This document shows positions 1 through 11,045 of a stretch of 64,000 nt of DNA, in pieces. The translations under genes and the position numbers were made by a program. Under the pieces are notes generated by a model. The model was not told the DNA's origin. It worked only from the letters and a program-made list of their open reading frames with translations, and made no database searches. Every line of letters begins with the position of its first letter. Within the stretch, counting starts at the first letter, position 1. The stretch lies in NCBI GenBank assembly GCA_947311845.1, contig CAMZMU010000107.1, positions 42,035,983-42,099,982 of the forward strand. Reading direction: 5' to 3'. Origin of the DNA: Poa pratensis (Eukaryota > Streptophyta > Magnoliopsida > Poales > Poaceae).

Positions 1-441
1 CCTTTGATGACTTTGGTAGCATCTTCACATAGATAAACATCCACTGGGTCTTCTTCATTTAGTTGCTTGATAACAGAAATTTGAGTGTTGACTTCCACCT
101 GTTCATAAGGCTAAGAACATCTTTTGTTACTCTTGTTAGCAACAGCTTTAAGTAAATTCTCCTTAACTTGGTTTGGAAATGGAGGTGGTTCAACATACTC
201 CTCAATTGTCAGAGATGACATTGGTTCAACCTGTTTAATAACTTTAGGAACAACAATAGATTGTTTAACAGGTTCAACATAACTTAAAAATCCACTTTTT
301 GGAACACAGATATGATCAGCAAAACCTTTAGCTATTTCAATATACATAGGGATCAAGACCAAAAGTATCACTCAAATTTTTAAACAGAATAGAAGTAGAG
401 AAATTCTCTACACATGAATATTCAAATCAAAATATGGCTCA

Positions 442-971
442 TTACCTTTTATCAAGATCCCAGTGGCTAGTATTTTCAGAAATAGTCTCCAATAAATTCC
501 ATGCTTCTTCTTCAGTGTTATTAGTAAAACTTCCACCAGATGAATTATCCAGAATCTCCTTGTGCTTCATAGGTAGTCTCACATAAAAGTTTATCAATAT
601 AAGTTTCCTTGTAAGATCATGACATGGATTCTTGCGAAGGAGTTCCTTTAACCTCCCCCAAGCTTGAGTATAACTACTCTCCCAGATGTGGCCAGAAATT
701 GAATATATAGCAGCGGTTATCATAAGCTTCTTTAGGAGTAAAATATTTAAGAAAGAAAAACCTTCCTCAAGATACTCCATTCATTCTGGACCTCTTCATC
801 CAGAGACCTGTACCAATCACGAGCATTACCATATAAAGACAAATACAATAGCTTCCTTTTTACCTGATCCTCTGAAATACCAGGTAGTCTGAATAAGCCA
901 CATATGTCCTCAATTATTTCCATGTGCTCGCATGCCGACTTAGTTCTATCACCTGTAAATGAATTTTTCAT
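442..971 (-). pseudogene. Retrotransposon gag fragment (Retrotrans_gag-like), frameshifted
   Basis: Two overlapping reverse-strand frames (747-971 and 442-780) together cover a Retrotrans_gag-type capsid segment. The first holds a DICGLFRLPG...LYLSLYGNARDWYRSLDEE stretch and the second SYTQAWGRLKELLRKNPCHD. The order and spacing match the 688-aa Gag at 56801, where the equivalents are LFKVAGLS..., AKEWYRLLDEQ and AQAWGRLKTLILKCPNHE. The frame changes near 750-780, so no complete capsid can be made. In an intact element this protein would form the virus-like particle in the cytoplasm. Confidence 0.75.
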
Positions 972-1174
972 AACTCTTTAACATGACCAATGGGAATTTT
1001 AAATCCCACTTCAGGCACCTAAGACACAGTAGTTTCAACCACCTTTGCAGTAGTGGCATAAGCACTTTCATATAGAGCAAGATGCAGCGAGGCACGATTC
1101 ATAAATGCCATAGTAACAATGAGATAAACAGCTTTCAAGTTTCCTTACCAAACTTCTTACCAATAGCGCAACGC

Positions 1175-1192
1175 TCCCCGGCAACGGCGCCA
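1175..1192 (-). other. Primer-binding site, tRNA-Asp type
   Basis: On the reverse strand this reads TGGCGCCGTTGCCGGGGA, identical to the site at 56701-56718. It lies 11 nt from the LTR end that finishes in ATCA. The motif is the usual tRNA-Asp-complementary site of Athila/Tat-type Ty3 elements (established knowledge). Confidence 0.85.
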
Positions 1193-1350
1193 GAAAAGTA
1201 TCTTGATGGCTCCCAAGTGCAGGAGATCAATTGTAGTACCTTTCAATTAGAAAAGGTTGTCGAACCCACGAGGAGCTCAATTAGAAAAGTATCTTGATGG
1301 CTCCCAAGTGCAGGAGATCAATTGTAGTACCTTTCAATTAGAAAAGGTTG
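1193..1350. repeat. 91-bp tandem duplication at the primer-site/LTR junction
   Basis: A 67-bp block at 1193-1259 recurs without mismatch at 1284-1350 (period 91). The block starts in the spacer next to the primer site and runs into the LTR end. A short CAATTAGAAAAG repeat at the breakpoints suggests slippage or unequal exchange after insertion. Confidence 0.9.
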
Positions 1351-2060
1351 CAACATCTCCGTGACTAGATCTAGCATGTTCTAATTTTAACTTCATTTCA
1401 TGATACTTAAAGCTATACTCTGAGTTATCTTAATTACTAAGGTGTTATGATTTAGTTCGCATCTTGGTGGAGTATAAGTGAGACTAATAACCAAAAGGTC
1501 TCTATGTTAGGACGTGATGCCCATATAATTAGTAACTTGCCATTAAACTTTGTGTTGCAATCTCATATGTCAACTCTAGTGTTCCATTGTCTACCACTTT
1601 ATTAAAGAGAGAGTGCATTTATGAAACCATGAACCCCGGTCCATTTTTAATCATAGAAACACCTTTTCAACAACTTTTACCACTTTTCCATTTTCTGCAA
1701 TTATTAAATCTGAAAATACAAAAACACTTTTACATCTTGCATTCATCATTAAAAACCCAAAAATATCATTTATCATTGTTATCATCATCCTTGCATATTT
1801 ATTTACCACCATCATTGCATATTTATTTCTTGTTTGCATCACATACTATCCTGATATCATTCTTACACCTTGTGCTTGACAACCACATGTGAGGTTAAGG
1901 ACCAAATATTTAACTTTGTTTTGTAGGTAACCACAAGAAAGATAGAAAGATAAACCTTTCACTACTGATTCCCCGAGAGTTCGATATTAAACCCTCGAGT
2001 CACCCTCGTGGGGAAAACATGTCTTCCACTTACTACATACTCTGCACTTGCAGGCTCGAC
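1204..2060 (-). repeat. 5' LTR of the reverse-strand Ty3-type element (outer limit uncertain)
   Basis: The inner LTR end is at 1204 (TGATGG on the plus strand, ...CCATCA on the element's strand), 11 nt from the primer site; the element at 55036 has the same ATCA end. The outer end is not clear. The stretch at about 1890-2060 looks like the same LTR family by composition, so 2060 is only an estimate. No second LTR is in the window for comparison. Confidence 0.5.
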
Positions 2061-3952
2061 CTAACCCCGTATACTTTTCTTGCAAGCTACTGAAGGCTAT
2101 CACTTCTACGGGTATCACCGGCGCCGTCAGCCTCCATACGTGTGGGGTCGTGCTGTCAGCGACCCCCAGGGCGGGCGCATCGGACGCGTCCGGTCGCGTC
2201 CGCGCAACCCCAAACCGCCCCAGATATGGGCTGGGTTTGGGGTGTGCCGGACCGCCCGGTCATTTGGGGCCGGTTTGGTGGCCGCGGTTGGGTGGAGGTT
2301 TTTGGCCCAAAGGTCGTCCGGGCTGTGCGCCCGGACGTTTGGGCTGGGTTTGGGGGATACGGTTGGAGATGTCTAAGTAGGAGTACGTGGAACAAGCTGG
2401 GTCGAGCTCCGATCCTATTCCCAGTCTAGAAAGGTGGCAAAAGTCCATTCACACTAGTAATTTTTTCAGTCCCTTTCAGCCGATTTTACTAAAAATAAAT
2501 AAATCCGCTGTTTGAATCGCCCGCCCGTATATTTCCTGCTGGCCAACGCTTTCGACGCATGTTCTGCTGTCCAGTTCGTTCCTCACCTAACCTAAATCCG
2601 AAATTGAAATCCATTTGATATTGTAGAGACCTCCTCATGACACATACCATTGGGTTTGAGCTGCGCTTGTCGCCTGCCAGTCCCTTCAGCTACCCTAGAG
2701 CACATTCTTTCGGCACACGGAACAGTGCGCCGTGTTCTTTGCACAATAATGGATCGAACACAGACTACCGACAAGCAATGATCAGGATGATGATCTCCTT
2801 TCAACATTACATCGATTAGGGTTAGCTTATGTGGTGGTCGGCGTGAGGCGTTGGTTGTCCATGTTGATATGAATATGGGAGCGGAGAATGGGGCGACATA
2901 CATCTGTTATGGTCACAGTGGCACACCCAGCGACCAGAGTTCGCCTCCCACCGGGATTAGAGTTTCTAAAATTCTCAGCAAAGGGAAAATGCATCTTTTT
3001 TAGAATTACAAAGCAAAGGAATTGACACCGTTCCAAATGTTTTTTCGTCATTAAGTTAGATTATTTTCCACTCAGATGTGCAGACAAGTTATGTTTATTG
3101 GTGAACAATCCATAAATTTTCAACGTTCGCTATTATAACAAATTAATAAAACATGCCACCATTCTTCCTAACAAGAATAGTTAGTCAACACTAAAATAAA
3201 ATTCACATTAATAAGAGACAATATTTTTACAGTAAAAGAGGGACAACAAGACATGCAAAAGAGGGACCGTAGACAGGAAATAGGAGCAATAAGTGGTAAA
3301 AAGCATGGCCATCAACGAATCATTCTGAACTTGCAAGAAGCCAGCACGCCAAGCAGACAGTAGAGTCCATGGTTTCCTTCGCCCCAAGGTCAAGCCCAGA
3401 TATCCCTGAGGAGATTTTTATCACCACCTAGGTTAGACCAGGATATCATCAATAATTTTATAGTTCTAGCATAAGCCATCAATATGAATAAGTGACACAA
3501 GCTTATTGCAACATGGCATATCAAGCAGCCAACGATCAAGTTCTTTACAATAAAAAACCAAATTTTGAAAATCAAAATAACATTAGCAGGTTTTGATAAT
3601 GAAGCTAAACAATTATAACCGAAACATCATCACCTTTTTTTCCTTTTCTTGCCCTGTGCCTCTAGAGAACGCGCCATGTCGGCACTCGGCAATGCCTCAT
3701 CAGCCATCCTACATGGTGGGTGGGCGACAAGTTCGCAGTCTCATGTGAGAATTTTCTCGGATCAGACATGTTATGACTCTATTCTGGATTTTAGGTCCAG
3801 CTAAGCTACAGCCCAGCCCAGCCAGTTCAGCCCGCCGAGTCGGGAGATTTTGAAGCGACTCATAGTCATAGCAGCCCATCATGTATTCATGTTATTCCCG
3901 TGATCTCCTCTGATACGAGATTTCTGATCCCATCGAGCTCGCTAGGTATACG
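2061..3952. other. Intergenic; GC-rich block at 2130-2380, otherwise nothing recognised
   Basis: At 2130-2380 a strongly GC-rich stretch with repeated GGGTTTGGG/GGCCGG-type words is open in several frames on both strands, which reflects composition rather than coding. It resembles repetitive DNA but I cannot assign a family. From 2430 to 3950 I see no gene, terminal repeat or tRNA; short frames there lack any recognisable domain. The last 200 bp may hold the promoter of the F-box gene at 3953, but no clear TATA box was identified. Confidence 0.4.
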
Positions 3953-5616
3953 ATGTCTGGCGGCGATCGCCTCTCCAACCTCCCCGACGACCTCCTCCGG
4001 CGCATCCTCTACTTCGCCCCCGCCAGGGAGGCCGAGTCCACCAGCGCGCTCTCAAAGCGGTGGCGCGGGCTCTGGTGCACCACGGGCGCCGTGAACCTCG
4101 ATGAACGCGTCTCCAAGGAAGAAGACGACAAACTTTTCTTCTCCAGGCGAGATGCCTTCGTTTCCGCCGCCAGGTTGTCCCTCGAGGCCGCCGCCGCCGG
4201 TGGTAGCCCCGTCACAAGGCTCACCTTCCGCGTGGAGGCCGGCGGCTACAACAACACAGTCTATTACTTTCTGTGCGGCAAATCGGACGTAGTCGCAGAA
4301 TTACTCTCCCTCCCGGCAGCGCGACGTGTCGAGGAGCTGCAGCTCGCTGCAGTGCAATCCTGCCGCGGCATGTCCTCCGAGTCCGATCGCGAGGTCCAGG
4401 ACGTTTCTTCTTCGTTCGACAAGCTCGAGTTCACCTCTCTGCCGTCGCAAACGCTCCGCGTGCTGGACATCACCAGCTGCAGTGACCTCACGCCGGCCAC
4501 AGGTATCACGTTTCCACAGCTGGCGTCGCTGCGGTTAAGCTTCTGCAGTGTCTCGAGCGACCATCTTCAGGACTTAATCCATGCCGCGCCGGTGCTCGCA
4601 CAGTACACCTCGAGTCCCTCATGGTCCAGCGAGGTTGTCCTAACACGAAGCCGCCGCCGCCCGAAGAAGGGCTGACCATCCGCCTCCACTGCCCGGCTGC
4701 CACGACACTCGTGCTGGACAGGTGCTGCTGGGGGGAACATGCATATGACAGGAGCAGCAGAACCACCGCCTTGGAGATCGATGCGCCGAGGCTGCGGCGC
4801 TTCACCTACAAGGGGCGTCTACGGCGGCTCTTCCTCAGTAGGCTGGCCCCGGACTTGGCACGGGTAGGGCTGCACATTCTCCCTTATGTTTATCGCTATA
4901 GAGACAAAGATGCACGTCGCCGCGATCTCGTGACCTTTTGGCAACTCCTTCACAACTTCACCAATGCCAAGGAGATGAAGCTGAGGGTAACCTTGCTCGA
5001 CGCCATCGGAGTAGTCGGTACCGCGAGTCGTGCGGAGCTCCTTTGCTCTTTCCCCAACCTCGAGCGCCTGGAACTAGAAGGAGGGATCGCACATAATGAA
5101 AAGGGTGCAGCGGTGTCCATCGCAAACCTGCTCCAGTGCTGCCCCATGCTCCGTGACCTCCGGATCAACCTCACCATGCCCAATGCCGATATGGACACAG
5201 GGGTTCATAAGGGAAGATGCTACTTGGACAAGAAATATCGACACGATCTCGACATGTCCATCCATGCTTTCAACAACCGCACATCCATGGCTTCAACGGA
5301 TCATGACGATGACGCTATATTACAGGATGATCACTTATCCAAACTCCCCGCTGCCTTGACTCGTCACGTTTTTCACTGCTTGCAGAGTAGCTTAACTTGC
5401 GTGCGCCTGGAATTCCGGCTTGAGACAAACGTCTCGGTAAACTTGACCAACACATTTGGTCTAAAGCTCGTCAAATTCTTTGCCGAAAATGCTATGCTTC
5501 TTAAAGAGATGTTCATCGACGCTGGAAACCAAAAGATGTGCGGGCATATAAATTCCAAGGTTCAAAAATGGTCATCCGGAAAGAGCTTCCTAGTCTTGCC
5601 CCTCGAGAGGAGGTGA
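3953..5616 (+). pseudogene. F-box/LRR (FBD-type) gene with a single frameshift
   Basis: F-box proteins bind SKP1 through the F-box and present substrates to an SCF ubiquitin ligase. The ATG at 3953 opens 240 codons with an F-box at residues about 5-45 (LPDDLLRRILYFAPAREAES, then SKRWRGLW) followed by leucine-rich segments. That frame runs out at 4675. The frame starting upstream of 4621 continues the family without a gap to 5616, with LRR-like repeats and a C-terminal FBD-like region (ALTRHVFHCLQSSLTCVRLE). The switch lies near 4598-4600 and is explained by one missing C in a GCC-ACA context. No intron is needed. With the base restored the reading frame would cover about 1.66 kb, normal for the family. 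It is a very young pseudogene or a sequence error. Confidence 0.8.
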
Positions 5617-5656
5617 AATCAACATGTGCATGGTTGGGTTCGCTAGCTAGCTACTA

Positions 5657-5814
5657 CTCCCTCCGTTTTAAATATAAGATGAATTAGCCATTTTCCATAT
5701 TCATATGTATCGACATATATCTCTAGACATATTTTAGTGTGTATGTTCACTCATATTAGTCCGCATCTAAACGACCTGTACAACACCTAGAACATCTTAA
5801 AACCGGAGGAGTGC
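5657..5814. mobile_element. Stowaway-type MITE
   Basis: It begins CTCCCTCCGTTTTAAATATA and ends with the inverted counterpart (ATCTTAAAACCGGAGGAG), preceded by TA. The short length, the terminal CTCCCTCCG and the internal ATATTAGTCCGCAT-type word are typical of Triticeae Stowaway (Tc1/mariner) MITEs. It sits just downstream of the F-box stop codon. Confidence 0.8.
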
Positions 5815-6822
5815 TACAAAGTATTTTTTTAATTATTTTTTGCAACCGAGAGCTATTAATTCTTTTATCAAACGTTTTATTTTGAGCTCGCCTCAAAGAC
5901 GTCCTTTACTCAAGCACTAGAATAAATAACAATCTGATTTATCGATCAGTTATATGCAAGATTGAGTTCAAGATATTTCTTATCGTACATGTTATAATTC
6001 TCGGCAACTTGTTCCTAACTAGTAAATATGCACGTGCAGTGCACGTGTTATACTATGCATTTATTTATCACCGTTTTTTTTATCTTGCTCATTCTGAATT
6101 TTTACCGCGTTGAACGTGAGTTAATGTAAACATCGTAAATATATATCTCAAACATAGGATATTTAGCATTTATGCATATAAGTTTATCTAAACTCAGCCT
6201 TGAGCGTTGACAGCATATGCCCTCTGACATAGCCAATTGCGTCATAACCAATTCACTGTATTTTTCTTTGAATCCCTCCTCATCTGCGACCTCATTGTCG
6301 CATAATAAAAATCTCTTCTAGGGTTTTGAATTTGTAAATAATAAAAATCTTCATATGTAATGGAGGTGCCACACACATATAGTTTTGGCCATGGTAATTT
6401 CAACAAAATAGTCGTATAAGAGGATTTAAGCTCTTGGAGAAATTATAGTATTAAGCACATGGTTTAATTTGTTTTACATTTTTAAGAGGCCGCCTATAAT
6501 TAATAGTGGTATGAGCGAGATTTTGCTCAACAAGGTTAGAGGTGAAGGAAACAGGGTTTGTCCATGAGATGGCTATTTTTGGTCAGTTGCTCGGGGCTGC
6601 ATAATTGTTTGACCTTTGTGTGTAGCCCAACTTATTATTTTTTCAAAGACAAATTGTCTGTTGGCTGTAAAGCCTTAAGGGCTACAAAGTAGAAGGAGCT
6701 AAAAGGCGAGTATCAATTATATTACAAATCGATTCTAATACTTTGTTGTTTCAAATTAATGTTTATATGATAAGAAAATATCGATTATTTCAGCCATTTT
6801 TCATAAATTTACCTACTTATTA
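5815..6822. other. Non-coding AT-rich stretch with an isolated Helitron-like 3' end at 6019
   Basis: Apart from the Helitron-like terminus at 6019-6047 I see no gene or terminal repeats here. The block is AT-rich and lacks long open frames. It may be the remains of an older Helitron whose 3' end is at 6019. Confidence 0.4.
6019..6047 (-). mobile_element. Helitron-like 3' terminus
   Basis: On the reverse strand a near-perfect hairpin (CACGTGCA/TGCACGTG) is followed after about 7 nt by CTAG and then T, the hallmark 3' end of plant Helitrons. The body would extend to the right. No matching 5' end was found. Confidence 0.5.
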
Positions 6823-7370
6823 CTAGGAAAACTGCCCGTGCGTTGCAACGGGAGAAAGAAAATTCACATCATTGAAGCGCATAAAGTAAATACTCGTTAG
6901 CATGGCGGGGACATCGGCGCAATGATAAAGTGTGAATTTATCTTAGATAAACTCTGTGTTCCATCCTTCCCATAAGTGTTACCTAGTATATCAGCATAAG
7001 AGTAGATTATTACTATAAACAGACAAACGCCTTCTGTTTTTCTTAAGCATTTCCTATTTGTTGGCAAAAAAATTGTGGGAAGATAAGAGCTAAAAATGCA
7101 ATTATATTCAGAATATAATGGTTTTATTAGTTACATTCTGCTGTATTTTCAAGACGACTCTTTTGTAAAAACTATAATTGAATGAAGACCAATCAATAAA
7201 AATGAAGACAAACATTGTTTGTCAAAGAGGAAAATATGATAAGGAAACAATTGTACACCTCCACTATTACCGTCTAATTAACCACCGCTATCATAGCATC
7301 AATCTTGATTTGATCTATCAATGAGAAGATTTTTAGCCATGTAAATGAACCACTATACAAGAAACATTAC

Positions 7371-8000
7371 TCATTGCTCAACAATAATAATATTGAAATG
7401 ACCCGAGCGGAAGTCTGTATGCAAAATCTGAATTCCCACTGCCCAGGGGCAGCAATGGTGCCATTGGTGGCCCAAGTCACCGAAGATATTATGGGTGAGA
7501 AGGCTTTGCATTATGAATCTGAAGAGGTTGAGCTTCTTTGACAGGTAGCCAGCAACATGCAGGAGAGGATGAGCCTGGGGTTGCCGACTCTTGTATAATC
7601 TGAAGAATAGATTGCATAGCTGATTGCCAGTTTGCATCACAAGACTGTCATATTAAGCAGTGTCATAGCTGTCTGTGATAAGATATCATTTCTGGTAAAC
7701 GAAGCCGTGATGATCTGCATTTCAATGTGAAATACCTTCATGATTTTTTAAGAAAATCAGTGTGTTTTCTCTAGTACGCCCATTGTCGATGCAAAGTAGT
7801 TTCTGTCACTTTAACATCAGTAACACAAAGACGACAGTAAACTGAATCAATATGCAGCTCCCTGCCATCCACAACAATGGAACCCAAGCCCACCTCCATC
7901 TCCACCGGACTGACCTCCGCAAGCCCCGACACCCCTTGTCGCCGCAAAGGCTCCAGCCCCGACACCCCTTGTCGCCGCAAAGGCTCCAGCCCCGACCTCT
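7371..8000 (-). other. Possible captured gene fragment inside the Helitron, with a 33-bp tandem repeat
   Basis: Reverse-strand open stretches (7771-7980 and 7371-7640) look exon-like in composition, for example the segment GLGSIVVDGRELHIDSVYC, but I do not recognise a family. At 7924-7989 a 33-bp unit occurs twice in perfect tandem, followed by a partial third copy cut by the LTR retrotransposon at 8001. In the forward frame the unit encodes an 11-residue repeat containing SPDTPCRRKGS. The coding strand is not established. Confidence 0.35.
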
Positions 8001-8288
8001 TGTCGTGTCCTCCTGTTACCGGGCTGTGCCTGTGTATGGGCCTTGGGCTTTGTATCGTGTGTGGTGGGTTTTAAGCCCATGTCGTGTGCGTTGCTGTGCC
8101 GCTGTGGCCAGCTATATACTCTGTTGAGACATCTGGAGAGAGCTATGGAATGAATATTGCTATGAACCCTAGTTTATGTCTCTACTTTTCTGTATCTTAG
8201 GAACCTAGTTAATTAGCAAATCCCCCAGTTCATCGCGGGTCTCCCATCGGGAGCGTTCCTTGTTCGATTCCTTGTCCGGGATCTGACA
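8001..8288 (+). repeat. 5' LTR of the gag-only element
   Basis: 288 bp, starting TGTCGTGTCC and ending GGGATCTGACA. It is preceded by CCTCT and followed after 3 nt by the primer-binding site. It should hold the element's promoter; a TATATACT word at about 8113 is a weak TATA candidate. Confidence 0.95.
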
Positions 8289-8291
8289 AAA

Positions 8292-8305
8292 TGGTATCAG
8301 AGCAG
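8292..8305 (+). other. Primer-binding site, initiator-Met tRNA type
   Basis: TGGTATCAGAGCAG lies 3 nt inside the 5' LTR. This is the classical site complementary to the 3' end of plant initiator methionine tRNA. Confidence 0.9.
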
Positions 8306-9085
8306 TTCGTTCCTGCTCAGATCTGCTGAAATTTTTCTTCCCCGGCGATCCTCTCCTCTTCTGGACGAAATTGTCTGCCCGAGCTCTTGTTCTCGCTCGA
8401 AGAAAAAAAATTCCGGCCAAGGATCTGCTCCCCATCCACCAAATCCCTTCGTCCCTCCCGAGCTCCTCACTCGTCTCGGCCACCACCCGCACCCCACCCA
8501 CCCTCTGCCCTCGCTCACCGACGGCGCCACCCGCACTCCACTCCATCCTCGGGCCGCACCAGCTCCGCCCCGCCGGTCCTCTCCACTGAATCCTCGGGCC
8601 CCAACAGCTCCGCCGGTCCGCCCCACGTCGACCTCCTCCTCGGGCCGCACCAGCTCCGCCACGGCAAGGTCGCCGTCCTCCCTGGACGTGCGTTCCCGCC
8701 GCCTCCTGCTTCCTCACCGCGCGTGGTCGCCTCATCCTCGTCCCCGAACACCACGGGCCCCTCCGCCGTCCTGCTCCGCCCTCCCCTGTCCCGTTGACGG
8801 TGCCACCACGGTCCTCTCCTCCCCGGACTCCGCCGACGCCGCCATCAGCATCCCCGTCCCCCACCCCGGGCATCCCAGGAGCGCCGCCACACGCCCCGCT
8901 CCTCTGCTCCAACACGACGCCCGTCTCGCCTCACGGCTGGCCCGGACTCGCCTCTACCCCATCGCCGGCGATTCACCCTGCTCCGGCCTCCTCCGTGGCG
9001 TCGTGACCGGCTGCCATCCCGAGCCCCCGCTCGACGTGCTCCCTGCTGCCTCCGGAAGCGCGCCGGCAGCCCACCTACGCATAGG

Positions 9086-10693
9086 ATGGGCAAATCCAAG
9101 CACAACGACCCGGCGGACGCACAAGAACTCGCCGCTCTCAAGCTCGACATGGAGCACCTCAGCACCAGGACGGAAGAAATCGGATCCAAAGTTGATGGAG
9201 TGGAAGAAAAGGTAACAGCTTTATCTGCACAATTCTCTCGATTGGAACCTCTATTGCTTGCCGATCGAGAACGTGCACTCGAAAAATAGAAAGCAGTCGA
9301 AGTTGAGCAACAGCAACTTGATGATCCAGGAAAAGCAGCAGCGGCAGACCAATTACAACAACAAGCAGCGGCTGCAGAGAAATTGAAGCAGCAAGAACAA
9401 GCAACAGCTGACGAGAATTTGCGACAGCAGCAAGTCGATCAAGACCGTGGTAGTGGTCACTCTCGTCCCATACACCTTCCACAGCCTGCTAACTACTACC
9501 CATCACCCCAGCAACAAAACAATTACCCACACTGGAACCAGAACCCTACTCACCACCACAATTTCAACCAAAACTACCAGCTACCCCCACACCCAGACCC
9601 ATACCACCATTTCAACCCACACCACTACCCCCATTCTCTACCCAACTGGCAGCATCCCTATACCCAACCAACACCACAGCATCTACCACCCAACAACCAT
9701 CAGCATGAACAGAACCACTGTCCGAGACCGGGTGAACCTCCTGACAGAGGTCACTACAACAGAGGAGGTAGAAATCAAGAATTTGACCGTGATGCTCAAT
9801 TCTACAAATCCATTGCCAAGGCTCCAAAAATGGATTTCCCTCGTTTCGATGGCACAAATCCCGAGGAATGGCTGCGTCTGACAGAAAAATACTTCAACAT
9901 GGTGTATGTACCAGAAAATGCCAAGTTTGATTATGCACAAATGTACATCACTGGCATAGCTGATACATGGCTCAGAAATTCAGGTGTGCTGGCTGAAAAC
10001 CTCAATTTGAAGAGTTTCTGTGATGTAGTAGTGCGAAGATTTTCAACCAGTAGTTCATACGAAGCAGTGGAGGAATTCAACTCCATCAAGCAAGGATACA
10101 ACACAGTAATTGAGTACACTGACAAGTTTGAAGATAAAATGGCAAACTACAGGAAGGAGAACCCAGATGTCAGAGAGGCTTATTATGTCAAGTGTTACAT
10201 AAATGGGTTGCGAGGGGAGATAAAACACTACATGAAACCACATAAACCAGCATCACTATATGAGGCAGTTGCTCATGCAAAAGATTTAGAGTTGGGTATG
10301 CAGGCTACAGCTCAGAACCACAACAGGCGATTCAATGCAGCAAATGAATCCAATTTCACTGCCCCAATTTACCCTCGACCAACATCCAGTCCTGACAACA
10401 ATCCTAAGAAGGATTTTGACAACCCAAGGACTAGACCTGAAGCTAAATTCAATGAGCCTAGGAAATGTAAATACTGTGGTCAGAAGTGGTTCTTCGGACA
10501 TCGCTGCCAGCAATACAAGTCATTGAATGTAATGACAACAGATAGTCCCCAAGAACAGGAAGAGGAAGAATTCCATGATCTACCACAAGAGGTTACCAAC
10601 AAACCACAAATGACGCCGGATCAACAGGAAGATACACCACCAATGCAAATGTTCTCAAAAAGATCTTTCCAGAATTCTACACCAAAACCTTGA
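9086..10693 (+). CDS. Gag of the young LTR retrotransposon, with one in-frame TAG
   Basis: The frame opens at the ATG at 9086 (MGKSKHNDPADAQELAALK) with a heptad-rich coiled coil, meets a TAG at 9287-9289, and then continues open in the same frame to 10693. The part after the stop has Gln/Ala-rich and His/Pro/Asn/Tyr-rich stretches. A Retrotrans_gag domain follows (from DFPRFDGTNPEEWLRLTEKY to about LYEAVAHAKDLELGM), then a zinc knuckle CKYCGQKWFFGHRC (C-x2-C-x7-H-x-C), the form seen in Ty3 chromovirus Gags. An ATG at 9383 could restart translation downstream of the stop. The role is RNA packaging in virus-like particles. Given the near-identical LTRs, the stop is either very recent or tolerated. 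Confidence 0.85.
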
Positions 10694-10738
10694 AGACGTG
10701 GTTCCCATCACATAACACTTGAGGACAAGTGTGCTCTC

Positions 10739-10751
10739 GAGGGGGAGGAAT
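10739..10751 (+). other. Polypurine tract
   Basis: A purine run GAGGGGGAGGAA lies directly before the 3' LTR. It is the expected priming site for plus-strand DNA synthesis. Confidence 0.85.
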
Positions 10752-11040
10752 TGTCGTGTCCTCCTGTTACCGGGCTGTGCCTGTGTATGGGCCTTGGGCT
10801 TTGTATCGTGTGTGGTGGGCTTTAAGCCCATGTCGTGTGCGTTGCTGTGCCGCTGTGGCCAGCTATATACTCTGTTGAGACATCTGGAGAGAGCTATGGA
10901 ATGAATATTGCTATGAACCCTAGTTTATGTCTCTACTTTTCTGTATCTTAGGAACCTAGTTAATTAGCAAATCCCCCAGTTCATCGCGGGGTCTCCCATC
11001 GGGAGCGTTCCTTGTTCGATTCCTTGTCCGGGATCTGACA
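10752..11040 (+). repeat. 3' LTR of the gag-only element
   Basis: 289 bp, matching the 5' LTR except for C at 10820 and an extra G in the GCGGGG run near 10990. It is followed by the target duplication CCTCT. Confidence 0.95.
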
Positions 11041-11045
11041 CCTCT

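Larger units (their letters stand above)
1..1203 (-). mobile_element. Internal region of a decayed Ty3-type LTR retrotransposon, reverse strand
   Basis: This is the 5' internal part of an element that leaves the window on the left. On the reverse strand it has, in order, a primer-binding site next to the LTR, an untranslated leader, gag remnants and a Pro/Glu/Val-rich piece (111-371). The gag remnants resemble the Gag at 56801-58867 (same WYR-S/LLDE and QAWGRLK motifs), so the two elements belong to the same broad group. No protease, reverse transcriptase or integrase is visible. The coding frames are broken, so the element is inactive. Confidence 0.75.
8001..11040 (+). mobile_element. Complete, young, gag-only LTR retrotransposon
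   Basis: It has two LTRs of 288 and 289 bp (TGTCGTG...TGACA), a 5-bp target-site duplication CCTCT (7996-8000 and 11041-11045), an initiator-Met tRNA primer site, one gag frame and a polypurine tract. The LTRs differ by one substitution (8069 T versus 10820 C) and one extra G in the 3' LTR, so insertion is recent. No protease, RT, RNase H or integrase fits in the 2.46-kb interior. It must borrow these from a related autonomous element, probably Ty3 chromovirus-like judging from the Gag zinc knuckle. It sits inside the putative Helitron. Confidence 0.93.

Noticed and set aside
2048..2448. Several overlapping open frames on both strands in GC-rich DNA
   Set aside because: Simultaneous openness in many frames, biased composition and no domain; explained by GC content.
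8205..9215. Long Pro/Arg/Gly frames on both strands in the leader of the LTR element
   Set aside because: They lie between the primer site and gag, are compositional, and have no domain or homologous pattern.
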